A stretch of 28,625 nt of DNA, from contig JANTQF010000413.1 in NCBI GenBank assembly GCA_032988165.1, positions 1-28,625 of the forward strand. The letters are read 5' to 3'. How positions within the stretch are numbered: the stretch's first letter is position 1; each line of letters starts with the position of its first letter. This DNA is from Emmonsiellopsis sp. PD_33 (taxonomy: Eukaryota > Ascomycota > Eurotiomycetes > Onygenales > Ajellomycetaceae). The notes beneath the pieces are model-generated. The model was not told the origin of the DNA. It saw only the letters and a list, made by a program, of their open reading frames with translations, and searched no databases. Below, one piece after another: positions 10,918-20,348 of this stretch. Made by a program: the position numbers and the translations under genes.

Positions 10918-12598
10918 ATGGAGGTTGAGAAACGGATACCATCCGCCGGCGTGGAGTCGGATACACAAACGCCCTCCCACGACAATCTGAACCGAGAAGA
11001 AACCTCGACAGAGACGTCCAATCGTGCCAACGCAAACGTGCCGTCCATTGGTAGTAGTGCGGAGGCCACCGAGAGAGCGGAAGGCGATATAGAGAAGGCA
11101 CTCGAAACAACCGCACCCCCTGCCACTACCATCCCCGAAGATCCATTCTTGGTAAAATGGGATGGCCCATTGGACCCTGAAAACCCCATGAACTGGGCCA
11201 TTGCGAAGAAGTGGTATGTGACCTTCATCACCTCACTGGCAACATTCACGGTCAGTTTCGCCAGCAGCGTGTTCAGCCAGGCGACCAAGCAGACGGCGGA
11301 AGAGTTTCAGGTCTCGGACATTGTGATGACGCTTGCGACGAGTTTTGTTGTGTTGGTATGTATATACTCGTAGAACCGAATGAATGGACAACGTGCTGAC
11401 AACGGAATAGGGATTCGCCTTTGGACCGCTGATATGGGGCCCGTTATCCGAGTTATACGGCCGAATGATCCCGCTCTGGATTGGCTTTGGCGGGTTCACT
11501 ATCCTCCACATCCCCGTTGCAACAGCACAGAACGTCGCGACGATTCTCATCTTTCGATTTCTAATCGGAGTTTTTGGCTCGTCCACCCTCGCCATCGTCG
11601 GCGGCATGCTCGCTGATTTCTGGGATCCAGTCGCCCGCGGCGTGGCTGTTGCAACATTTGCTTCTGCAACATTCATCGGGCCCGTCGCAGGACCCATCGT
11701 GGGCGCGTTTGTGGTCAATTCACATCTCGGCTGGCGCTGGACGGCATGGTTGACGTTTATCCTCTCCGCAACTTTTGGCATTATCGCCGCAGCCACAGTA
11801 CCGGAAACTTATGCCCCAGTAATTCTGCAGCGCCGCGCAGCACGTCTCCGACGAGAGACGAAGAACTGGGCCCTCCATTCCCAGTTAGACGAACACAGCC
11901 CGACAATGAGCGAGATTATCACAAAATACTTCTCCCGCCCGCTGCACATGCTTTTCATGGAACCCATCCTACTGCTGTTGACAATCTACCTCTCACTCAT
12001 CTATGGGATGCTCTTCCTATTCTTCTTCTCCTACCCGGTCTCCTTCCAGGAAGTCCGCGGGTGGGAAAACCCGGGTATCGCCGCGCTGCCGTTCCTGGGC
12101 CTATTCGGCGGCATCCTCATTGGCCTGGCGCTCATCGTGTACACCACCAAAACCCGCTATGCGGAACAGATGAAGAAACAAGGTCGTGCGGTGCCGGAGG
12201 AACGGCTGCCGCCAGTGATCATAGGCGCCATTGCGCTGCCCGTCGGCCTGTTCTGGTTCTCGTGGACGTCTAGCCCAGACATATTATGGGTCTCGCAGAC
12301 CCTCGCGGGGATCCCTATTGGTTTTGGCATTGTCGTTATCTTTTTGCAAGGGGTAAATTATATCATCGATGTGTACCTGATGTTTGCGAACTCAGCCATG
12401 GCGGCGAATACGTTTATGCGGTGTGTCTGTGCCGCGGCGTTTCCTCTATTCGGGGTGCAGATGTATCATAAGCTCGGGGTTAATTGGGCAGGGAGCTTGT
12501 TAGGGTTTCTGTCTGTGGCGATGGTGCCTGTGCCCATTCTGTTTTATGTTTATGGGGAGAAGATTCGGGGGATGAGTCGGTATTCGCCGAAGATGTAG
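10918..12598 (+). CDS. MFS drug:H+ antiporter, DHA1 (12-TM) family
   Basis: Two exons, 10918-11355 and 11411-12598, split by a 55-nt phase-0 intron with a GTATGT donor and a CTGAC branch site, encode 527 residues. The ATG at 10918 is the first in-frame ATG; the frame is open further upstream but has no ATG. A hydrophilic Ser/Thr/Glu-rich N-terminus of about 70 residues leads to FLVKWDGPLDPENPMNW, a signature of fungal DHA1 transporters. Next come a motif-A-like loop GPLIWGPLSELYGR (151-164), the loop LADFWDPVARG, and about twelve hydrophobic segments. The end GEKIRGMSRYS is typical. The family moves drugs, polyamines, fungal metabolites or siderophore-like compounds out of the cell across the plasma membrane using the proton gradient. 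The substrate cannot be read from sequence. The neighbours are housekeeping genes, so context does not suggest a biosynthetic cluster. Confidence 0.93.
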
Positions 12599-12939
12599 AC
12601 TTTGGGTGCTGTAGGCATTTGTTATATAGAGTAGAATGCTGCTGATATATAGACGCTTGGATTATCCGTTGCATTGCTGTATCTCTTAGCTAGAAATAGG
12701 GGGCGAGGATGATAGAAACAGAAACCAATTAGGAAATCAGGGGGTCGTCAACCCCCTGCTGAGTCAGCATTATCTCGTACCTCGGCTCTTTGAGGCTCAA
12801 CTTCCCCAGACTTCATCTCAACATGCGAGAGAAGCGACATCGACAATTGACCAGCACGCAGCTTACTTTGTCTGTTCTCAGCTGCGGCGGTTCTCTTTTT
12901 CTGCAATATACAGACAATTGAGAACACGTCTCCGCCAAA
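12599..12939. other. Short intergenic region, MFS 3' flank / PEX12 promoter
   Basis: A 341-bp gap between two plus-strand genes. Nothing coding is seen. It must hold the MFS 3' end and the PEX12 promoter and leader. The PEX12 ATG follows CCAAA, giving A at -3. Confidence 0.6.
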
Positions 12940-14479
12940 ATGGAGTACATGTCCGCCCTCCAGAACGACTTTGACGACTCCAAACCATCCCTCTTCGGTC
13001 AGACCCATCCCCCCAGATCTCCGCGACAGTGAGCTCACAATCATAGAAATACTCTCCGAACAACAACTATCCGCTCTCCTCCCTCCCTCCCTCCGCTACC
13101 TCCTTGCCATCACCGCCCACAGACACCCCCGCTACCTCCTCCGCGCCCTCAACTCGTTCGACGAGCTCTACGCGCTCCTCTCCCTCCTCGTCGAGCGCTA
13201 CTATCTCCGCACCTTTGGCGGCTCCTTCACAGAGAACTTCTACTCACTAAAACGGGAACGGGTCCTCGAGACAAAAAATGGCGAAATCCCACGCGCCCAG
13301 CTCGGCGCCGCCGCCCCGGTCCGGGAAACGCTCAAGCTGCGCAACGCCGACATCTGGCGCAACCTGGCCATCATGGTTGGGATACCGTATCTGAAACGAA
13401 AACTAGATGAGAGCTATGACATCCACGCCGCTCCGCACGCCGCGCTGGCCGCCAGCGGTGGACCACGGTATAACCCGGACGACAGCCTACCACATAACCC
13501 CACTGTGCGCCAGCGGCTAATGTACCATTACAAATGGTTCCTGCGGAACGTTTACCCGTCGCTAAACGCGGCGTATTACTTTGCCATTCTAGCATTTAAC
13601 CTTGCCTACCTTTTTGATAACACAAAGTACTCCTCGCCATTCCTATGGCTGATCGGCACGCGGATTCGTCGACTAGGACCAGCGGATTTCGCCGCTATTG
13701 AGGCGGCCACGCAGCCACCCAAGCCGAAACCTACCCCCGCCGGCTCCAGGCCTGGCGGTGCGCTGAGTTTCCTCAGTCCGCAGAATATGTATCCGCATCT
13801 ACTAGGCTCGCTAAAGATTCTTCTCCCGACATCTATATTTGCCCTAAAGTTCCTAGAATGGTGGCACGCAAGCGACTTCTCGCGCCAGCTAGCTCGAAAA
13901 GCAACAGAGGCGCTCGACCTACCCGCCCCGGTAGTTTCGGGGATGATATCTCCCTCCGCAGCGGCGGCGTCGGCGCTGAAAGCAAAGTCTGAGAAACCAA
14001 CACAATCACAACCACAAACGACTTCTTCAAAACGCACCAACCCCCCCATATCATCCACCTCCTACCTCCCCATCTTCACCGTTCCCATCCCACCCGTTGA
14101 CCCCTCGACGCCTGATGTTCCCCCCTGCCCCATCTGCCTAAACCCGCTTAATAACCCCACGGCCTGTCAGACGGGTTACGTGTTCTGCTACAGCTGCATT
14201 TTCCGATGGATAAACGGGGAGCACGAGAGACAGGAGGACTTTATGAACGGCGAGGGTGGCGGGGCGGCGTGGGAGGACGATGATGATGATGGCGATGACA
14301 CGGGGGATGGGGAGGGGAAGGATGGCGGTGGTGAAGCCGAGAAGAAAGATACGGATGTCGGGGAGGTAGCTGTGAAGAAGAGTCGGGTTGGGAAGTGGGA
14401 GAGTGGGAAGGGACGGTGCGCGGTTACGGGGAGGAGGGTGTTGGGGGGCACGGAGGGGTTGCGGAGGGTGCTTGTTTGA
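12940..14479 (+). CDS. PEX12: Peroxisome assembly protein 12 (peroxin-12), RING-type E3 subunit
   Basis: Two exons, 12940-12997 and 13047-14479, encode 496 residues. The start is fixed by the fungal Pex12 opening MEYMSALQNDFDDSKPSLFE, whose last Glu codon spans the 49-nt intron (GTCAGA...ATAG). Signature segments include LPPSLRYLLA, NSFDELYALL, SFTENFYSLKRERVL, IPYLKRKLDE and LEWWHASDFSRQLARKA. The C-terminal zinc-binding region starts near residue 379 (CPICLNPL ... CQTGYVFCYSCIFRW) and ends with GKGRCAVTGRRVLGG; like other Pex12 proteins it lacks a full set of RING ligands. An acidic Asp/Glu/Gly-rich insert lies inside this region. Pex12 works with Pex2 and Pex10 in the peroxisomal membrane as the ubiquitin-ligase channel that exports the import receptor Pex5. 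Its 3' end faces the LEU5-like gene. Confidence 0.96.
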
Positions 14480-15324
14480 TGGGTGGGTTTTGTTGAGTTG
14501 GATTTGGATTTGGATTTGAGCTTTGTATATTATATTATATTAGTTTCGTATACTGGTTGGTGGGTTTTTTCGACAAGATGGTTTTTTTTATATATACCCT
14601 TCATGATATTATTTTTGGTTAATAGATGGTTATGAGATGGTATCCACCGTCTAGTGGAATAATTAAGTAACATCGCCTAACACGCACTATTCAACGAACT
14701 TTAAACACGGAACACGGAATAAATGTTACGTCAGTACTACGGAAAGAGAGAGAGAGAGAAGGAAATATGTCTGGACAGACTGATATCACGTGATATAAGG
14801 GGGAAAGGGGGAGGGTACCTATGGGTGAGTGAGGCGATGGGATTAAGCAAAATCAACCTTTTGCGCAAACTACGGCTATAGAAAGGGAAGGGCATGCAAG
14901 GATGGTTAGTATGAGGGAGGAGGAGGATATGGTGATGGGATGGGATGGGATGGGACGGAGATGGTTTCGGAGGACTTGAGTTGGCTTGCGTAGATGGATA
15001 TGTGCTGTATGTATATAAATGTGGATCTATGTAGATGATAGGATAGGATAGGAAAGGAAAGGAAATGTTGGCTGCATGCATGCATGTACAGTATGGGTGT
15101 TAGATTGTGTGTATATAAACAAATGAAGCGGTATGTACGTGTGGATGTATGGATGCAGATGGGATGAATGCTATGCCAAAAAGGAGAGACAAAACGAAAA
15201 CAAAAAAAAAAAAATTCCGCTCATAACAACAAACCAAAAACCAAAATACCAACCCAACCCGTAAGTAAGGATATATATACCATCCCCTCCCGTCCCTCAC
15301 TTCCTCCGAAAATCTATATCACAT
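14480..15324. other. Convergent 3' intergenic region with simple repeats
   Basis: An 845-bp gap between the tail-to-tail PEX12 and LEU5-like genes. No gene is seen. It holds short repeats: GGATTT units near 14499-14518, an AG run near 14745-14760, GGGAT units near 14938-14956, GGATA/GGAAA units near 15039-15065, GCATGCATGCATG near 15073-15086, and A-rich sequence near 15200-15214. A 14-bp palindrome with CACGTG at its centre lies at 14783-14796. Confidence 0.7.
14783..14796. repeat. Perfect 14-bp palindrome centred on CACGTG
   Basis: ATATCACGTGATAT equals its own reverse complement. The centre is an E-box. It lies between two convergent genes, about 300 bp past the PEX12 stop, which is not a usual promoter position. 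Confidence 0.85.
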
Positions 15325-16952
15325 TCAAACCCTCAACCACCACTTCGCCCTCTCATAAACAAAAAACGCCGTCGCCGTCATCGGCACAACCTTCATATAC
15401 CCAATCGTCAACCCAACCCAGAACCCTCTAACCCCCCTCTCCGCGAAAATCTTCCCCGCAGTCTCCACAATCCCCATCCGCCGCCCATCCCCCACCGCCC
15501 CGCCAACCTGCATCCGCCTCCGGATAACCTCCAGCGGATACGAGGACGTCTGCGAGACGACGCCCGCCATGGCGCCGGAGAATAGCTCGGCGGAGGCGGT
15601 CAGTTGGAGCCGGTGGGTGTGGTGGGCGCCTGCGGCGGTGGAGGTGGAGGTGGAGGGTTTTTGGGACTGGGGGATCGTGGTATGGGCGGCGAGGGAGGAG
15701 TTGCGGAGCCAGTCGCCGATGGTGTCGTGGGTTAGGAAGGAGATGCCGGCGTAGGGGAGCATGCCGAGGAGGGTGGGCGAGAAGCCACGGTAGAAGTTTG
15801 AGAGGCCGTATTGCGGGGTTATGCGGGATTTGACGGCGGTGGGGGTGGGGAGGTGGGATTTCGTTGTAGATGTTGCTGTAGATGTAGATGTGGAGGTGGA
15901 GGTGGGTGTGGGTGTGGGTGTAGTGCCAGCTGGCTGCCAATGCTCGTGGTAAATCTGCCGGCAGATCCTAGTCAAGGAACTGCGCATGCCATGTTTCGTC
16001 TCAAACGCCAATCGCACCCGCACCAGCTCAAGCGGATATGTGAAAAACACAGACGTCATCCCCGCCATGCTCCCGCTAATCAGGCGGCGGAACGGCGTCT
16101 CCTTATCCCGTGTCGGAATCACCCTGGCCCGGATCTGCTCATAGGCTAGAAATTTGATGGCGGCGTAGGGGAATATGCGGAGTAAAGTGGCGGAGTGGCC
16201 CTTGAAGAGCCCGCGTACGCCTTCGTGCGAGTTTATATCTTTCATCGCCGTCGCGACGCCGAACCAGCTACTGGAGTACCGGGCGAATTGCGGGTTGGAG
16301 GTCTGGAAGAGGATTTTTACCCGGTCGAGAGGACCGACGATTGTTTTTCCCTGGTGAATTGAGATATATCAGTATCCCATATACGAATAATAGGCTGTAT
16401 GGCCGCAAAAGAAAAAGAAAAAGAATAAAAACATACCGCACACCCCGCCAACCCCCCCGCCAACCCGCTCCGCAGCACATATTCCAAACTCCCCTTATCC
16501 AACACCTTCACCTCCACAGCCTCTCCCGCATGGCCTCCCGATCTATCCACATCCACATCATCGGGGTCGACAGTTAACCCCCTCGGCCCCCCGTGCCTCA
16601 CGGGATCTATATTCTCCTGATCCGTCGGACACACCCTGGCGCTGCGTGGCGGGATATCAATGTCTCGGTGCCGGCCCCGGTCCTGAGTTCGGGAGTCCAA
16701 AGCTCCCAAACTCATACCTATTAGAGGGACTCTGGGCCTGTGTCTGTGTCTATCGCCGTCTCCGTGGGCGTGGGCGTGTTTTTGTGTGTGTTGGTCGTGG
16801 TCAGCGGCGGCGGGAACTGGGGGTTCGGAGGAGGGATTCGAGGTGTCTGGAGAAACGGCGGTGGCGCGTGTGTTCGTCCTCGACGCTGCTGCGGGGGGAT
16901 AGTGTGTTTCTTCGCTCTGGGGAGACTGTGGATGTTGCTCCGTCTGCGTCAT
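15325..16952 (-). CDS. LEU5: Mitochondrial coenzyme A carrier, LEU5 / SLC25A16-SLC25A42 type
   Basis: Two minus-strand exons, 16952-16437 and 16350-15325, joined across an 86-nt phase-0 GT-AG intron, encode 513 residues. The first ATG in frame is at 16952. It has the three carrier repeats with signatures PLDRVK (179-184), PLELVR (278-283) and PLEVIR (444-449). The segments EGVRGLFKGHSATLLRIFPYAAIKF and GMLPYAGISF are characteristic of the Leu5/Graves-disease-carrier branch, which brings coenzyme A into the mitochondrial matrix across the inner membrane. The protein is longer than yeast Leu5 (357 residues). The extra length is a hydrophilic, probably disordered N-terminus of about 150 residues, a Thr/Ser/Pro-rich insert at about 313-343 coded by a hexanucleotide-like repeat, and a second Ser/Thr-rich loop near 390-412. 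Upstream there is a group of CCAAT boxes (17233-17375). Confidence 0.9.
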
Positions 16953-17994
16953 GGCCGTCCTCCGCAAAACTGAACTGATGCGCCGTTTCGCCGTCTGGGG
17001 CGGCCTACTACCTCGGGTATTCGCCGTATTGTATTATACACCACCACATTCGGGGTAGTTGAATTGCTACCTCCAGAATGAATGATATGCCAAATTAAGT
17101 CTCCTCTCCTTGTGCAGGGCGGTGTTTGTGTCTTTTGTTAAATAACCTGATATATAAAATGCGCAATAATCATGGAAATGTGAACTCGCCGCCGTTCGTC
17201 ATAGGGGTATGAAAGCAAGGGCAAAGATGCAACCAATCCGTACACCGCATCCGATTGGCCAGTTTGGTCGGTCATTGGCGTATTGGCCTGTATTTTATTA
17301 CATCTGTGTCCCTGTATCGTAACGGTAGCAGAAATCGGTTGTCCTCGGGGAAACTCTGTCACGTGCGACGATTGGCTGGATGGTATTGAAATGGCAATAC
17401 GCGGGGAGAAATACACCGAGATATTGCCGCCATCGATCAATACCCCTTAAACCATTTGTTTGACAAGGATATCCAATGTACTTAGAGTACGCACATAGAG
17501 AGCACCGAAGAGTGTGGATGGAGGTAAGCATGAGATTTATCGAGTACAGTACATGCAGGATAAAAAAGGCCAACTGGCTGGGATTGACAAACTATCGGGG
17601 GCGGGAGATAAGGAGGAAAGCAAGAAAAATAGGAGGCACAACAAAGGCACAGAGACGAGAGAAAAACAGCAGAAAAAGCCAAGCGCGGAAAACAAGAAAA
17701 CTAAGAGAGAAATGCAGAAAAAGAGGCATCATCAAATAGAAAAATGAAAAAACTGGAAATCAGACATCCCCATGCGATATGGTATATAGTAGTACATGTA
17801 GTACAGTACGGCAAATTGAGGGACAGATCGAGAGAGATAATCTCCCCGCGTCGTAACCTTCGCCCATCCGTCGTCTTCTCGCATATTCTCCTTTTTTCAT
17901 TGCCATGTATCATTGCAAGTCATTCTTCTCCAAGGCCGCATCACATGCATACATACTTCCCGAACACAATGCAAAAATGCTGAAAATCCATTAT
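16953..17994. other. Intergenic region: LEU5-like promoter and lectin 3' flank
   Basis: A 1.04-kb gap between two minus-strand genes. The low-coordinate half is the LEU5-like promoter and contains five CCAAT/ATTGG pentamers and a CACGTG at 17360-17365. The half nearer 17994 is the 3' flank of the lectin gene and is purine-rich (17600-17760), which creates a spurious Lys/Arg-rich reading frame. TAGTAGTACATGTAGTACAGTAC near 17786-17808 is a short imperfect inverted repeat. Confidence 0.65.
17233..17375 (-). promoter_or_regulatory. Cluster of CCAAT boxes upstream of the LEU5-like gene
   Basis: ATTGG (CCAAT on the coding strand of the LEU5-like gene) occurs at 17254-17258, 17274-17278, 17282-17286 and 17371-17375, with one CCAAT in the opposite orientation at about 17233-17237. 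All are within 300-425 bp of the start codon. The fungal HAP/CBC complex binds CCAAT and controls many mitochondrial genes. Confidence 0.5.
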
Positions 17995-19634
17995 CTAAAG
18001 AAACTTTTTGGGCATGTTGGCACGACGCTTCTTGTAGAGAACGTACGTGCCCGCTAGCAGGAGCTGGAAGGCGACGATGAAGAAGATGAAAAGGCCCATG
18101 CGTGGGGTGGAGGAGAGCATTTCTGTTGTTATATGTGGTTAGTGGCGATTGACGAAATTGGAGGTTGGAAGCTTTGATTGAATACTTACCAGTCGAAGTA
18201 GACTGCAAATGCTCCATCATCCCCGAATGCGATTTCTTCAACGAATCCTGCAATTTATTAAACTGCGCCAACAGCTCCCGACTCTTCACGTCCTTCTGCA
18301 CCGTCTCCAGCGCTTTCTCGATCCGCTGCATGCGCTGCTCCATATTATTCGCCTGGTCGCGGTTCCCCAGCTTCTGCAGCGCCTCCTGATGGCGATCATC
18401 CACTTTTTTGGAGAGGGATTGGATCTCTGACAGCAGGCGCTCCGTGCTGCTGACGACTATCTGAATGCGGTTTTGCAATTCGTTGAGCCGCGTGTCAAGA
18501 GCCTCGGTGTTGAAGGTAGCTGCAGCGGGGTTTGCCGCGTTCGCGTTTTGCTGCTGTCTGTTGTTAGGGACTTGTTGGCGGTAATATGGCTCGCCGACAC
18601 CGGGGTTGTTGGGGTTGGTGTTTGCGCCGTCAGGGACGCTGAGTGCGAATTTAAAGATTTCGAAGGAGTCCGGGTTGTCGGCTGATGCGGCGGTGACGCC
18701 GAAGGTGTTGCCGGGCGGGAGGATGACCTGCGATATTAGTTTTGACACGGATAGAAACGGAAATGCGGTAGTTACCTTATCGGATGCGAAGCAACGCCTC
18801 TTGTCAACGAGGACCTCGAATGTTGAGAGCGTTTGCTTAATCTGGATCAGGGAGAGACGGCCCAGGTTTCGATATGCGTAATCGCAATGTCCAAATGCTA
18901 AGCTGTCAACGTTTTGGTGATTATTATATGTTACCGTGCCGTCATTCAGAAAGCCTCGGATGGTTCCACCCTGAAATGGAGTTAGCCAGTCCATACTAGG
19001 AGTAGAATTGGTTGGGGGGGGGTGAGGGTTACCCTTCCGCCATGCGTGTCAATTGCGAGAGCGAACCCATCAAAAGCACCGACGGTGTAGATGCTCGCAG
19101 TCGAAACTTTGGTCTGTCCGTCTTTTGCATACCATATCTGGAGATTACCGCTCCCTCTCTCCTCGCCGTTGGCACGGAAGTCGAAATCGACTGTCCATTG
19201 ATTTTGGGTGACCCTAGTAAAGCGTTAACTCTGATAAGATACGTTCGCAAAATCGAATATACTTACGGATCTTCTGCCCAGAGAGCTCCTCGTTTGTTCC
19301 CAGTATATGGAGGCGTCAGTATTATCCGATCAGACATCTAATATCATCGTTAGATATAAGGCACCCTATGCATATAGTGCGGGACCAAGTAGCTCAATAC
19401 CTTTTCCGGCATATAGTCTCGCCCAGACACCTGCCAGCCTGGGATTGTACGTTTGTCTGACGATATCCTTCAAGGGATGTGAGAACATGACTTCGATACC
19501 AGGAGGGACTGATGGAAAACATACCTCCCATTGTGGCCGAAGCTTGTCCTCTCAACAATAGTATCAGCATGTGCAGCTGAAGCAAAAACCGACGCAAGCG
19601 CAAGAATATTTGCGATTCCGTGTAGTTGAACCAT
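17995..19634 (-). CDS. L-type (legume-like) lectin cargo receptor, Emp47/ERGIC-53/VIP36-like
   Basis: Seven minus-strand exons, 19634-19525, 19467-19401, 19337-19267, 19213-19033, 18970-18776, 18727-18190 and 18122-17995, join in frame to 429 residues plus TAG. A signal peptide (1-23, ending SAAHA) leads into a leguminous-lectin fold at about 25-235, with TIPGWQVSG, LTPPYTGNKRGALW, IWYAKDGQ, DGFALAIDTHGG, GFLNDG and a Cys pair in GHCDYAYRN and KRRCF. An Asn/Gln-rich linker and a coiled coil (about 275-385) follow. One membrane span (397-417) precedes a short basic tail ending KKFL. The final KKXX is the COPI dilysine retrieval signal, so the protein should cycle between ER and Golgi with the lectin domain in the lumen. 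The family escorts high-mannose glycoproteins out of the ER. It is divergent from ALG8, an N-glycan assembly enzyme. Confidence 0.92.
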
Positions 19635-20340
19635 TGTGAATAAATAGCTTGGGTATGTATCCCGTCCGTCGTCGTCGGGAATATGCTACGTATGCAAGAA
19701 CCCCACGGCAGGACTGGCTTGAACAACAGTTGCCTGACCCCACGCAGCAAAATGCAGCTCTTGTCGTAACAATTCTTCACCAACTTCTGCAAATGGTTGG
19801 AGAAATATGCCTCCTGAATCAGCGTTATCAGCTGCTCGGGGCTGTTCTGTAGTAAGTTCGGTTGACAAAGCGCGGAACCGAAGATCACCAGCTCGGCTCC
19901 TTGATCCCTTCTTAACAATGGAAAATGTCTGTTTTTGCTATTCAGTGCCGAATATATGACCCAAACCTGAATGCAATTGCATTTGCCGCCTAATATATGT
20001 TGGCTGGGGCAGCGTTCAGCGGGAATCTGTATATGGCGCCGCTCTTGATATTTTGTTGATTGCGGCCAGCTTGTCCTTGCGACGTTGAACAAGGGGTGGA
20101 GTTTGCACAGTTGCCAAACACGCCAAGACTATATACTGGGTCATGTGACATCTCGCTGTATTTGTCAAACAGTGCAAACATCCACCGGCATCAACCTCAA
20201 CCATCAAAATACGTGTGTTTGGTGAAGGATCGCGAGCTTCGTTTCTCCTCCGTTTCTGTCCCTAGGCTAGCGGCTTTGGTCTTGTTTTCTTCTTCTTCTT
20301 TTTTTCCTGTTCGCCTAGAACTGTGTATAAATCATGTTCG
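19635..20340. promoter_or_regulatory. Shared divergent promoter region, lectin / ALG8
   Basis: These 706 bp separate the start codons of two ER glycoprotein-pathway genes on opposite strands. No gene is seen inside. TACGTGTG at 20210-20217, about 125 bp upstream of the ALG8 start, matches the TACGTG core described for yeast UPR element 2. A CTT/T-rich stretch at 20280-20307 is a likely ALG8 leader. A four-codon upstream ORF begins at 20334 and overlaps the ALG8 ATG. Confidence 0.55.
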
Positions 20341-20348
20341 ATGGCTGA
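20334..20348 (+). other. Four-codon uORF overlapping the ALG8 start codon
   Basis: ATGTTCGATGGCTGA encodes Met-Phe-Asp-Gly then stop, and contains the ALG8 ATG (20341) in another frame. The upstream ATG has A at -3; the ALG8 ATG has T at -3. If the mRNA starts upstream of 20334, this uORF would compete with ALG8 initiation. Confidence 0.6.

Noticed and set aside
10796..10990. Upstream ATG frame overlapping the MFS start
   Set aside because: It lies upstream of the likely TATA element, is out of frame and encodes nothing recognisable; the upstream in-frame extension of the MFS gene lacks an ATG.
779..12598. Possible secondary-metabolite cluster (enoyl-reductase-like gene plus MFS exporter)
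   Set aside because: The two genes are more than 8 kb apart with eL43 and a RING/PHD gene between them, and no synthase, tailoring enzyme or cluster regulator is present.
15428..15940. 170-codon minus-strand frame with His/Pro repeats
   Set aside because: It is an alternate frame of the LEU5-like carrier exon 2 and arises from its repeat.
17476..17747. Lys/Arg-rich plus-strand frames (77-87 codons)
   Set aside because: They come from purine-rich sequence in the lectin 3' flank; no start context or homology supports a basic protein.
19394..20092. 232-codon minus-strand frame across the lectin start
   Set aside because: It runs out of frame through lectin exons 1-2 and the promoter; the correct lectin frame begins with a signal peptide at 19634.
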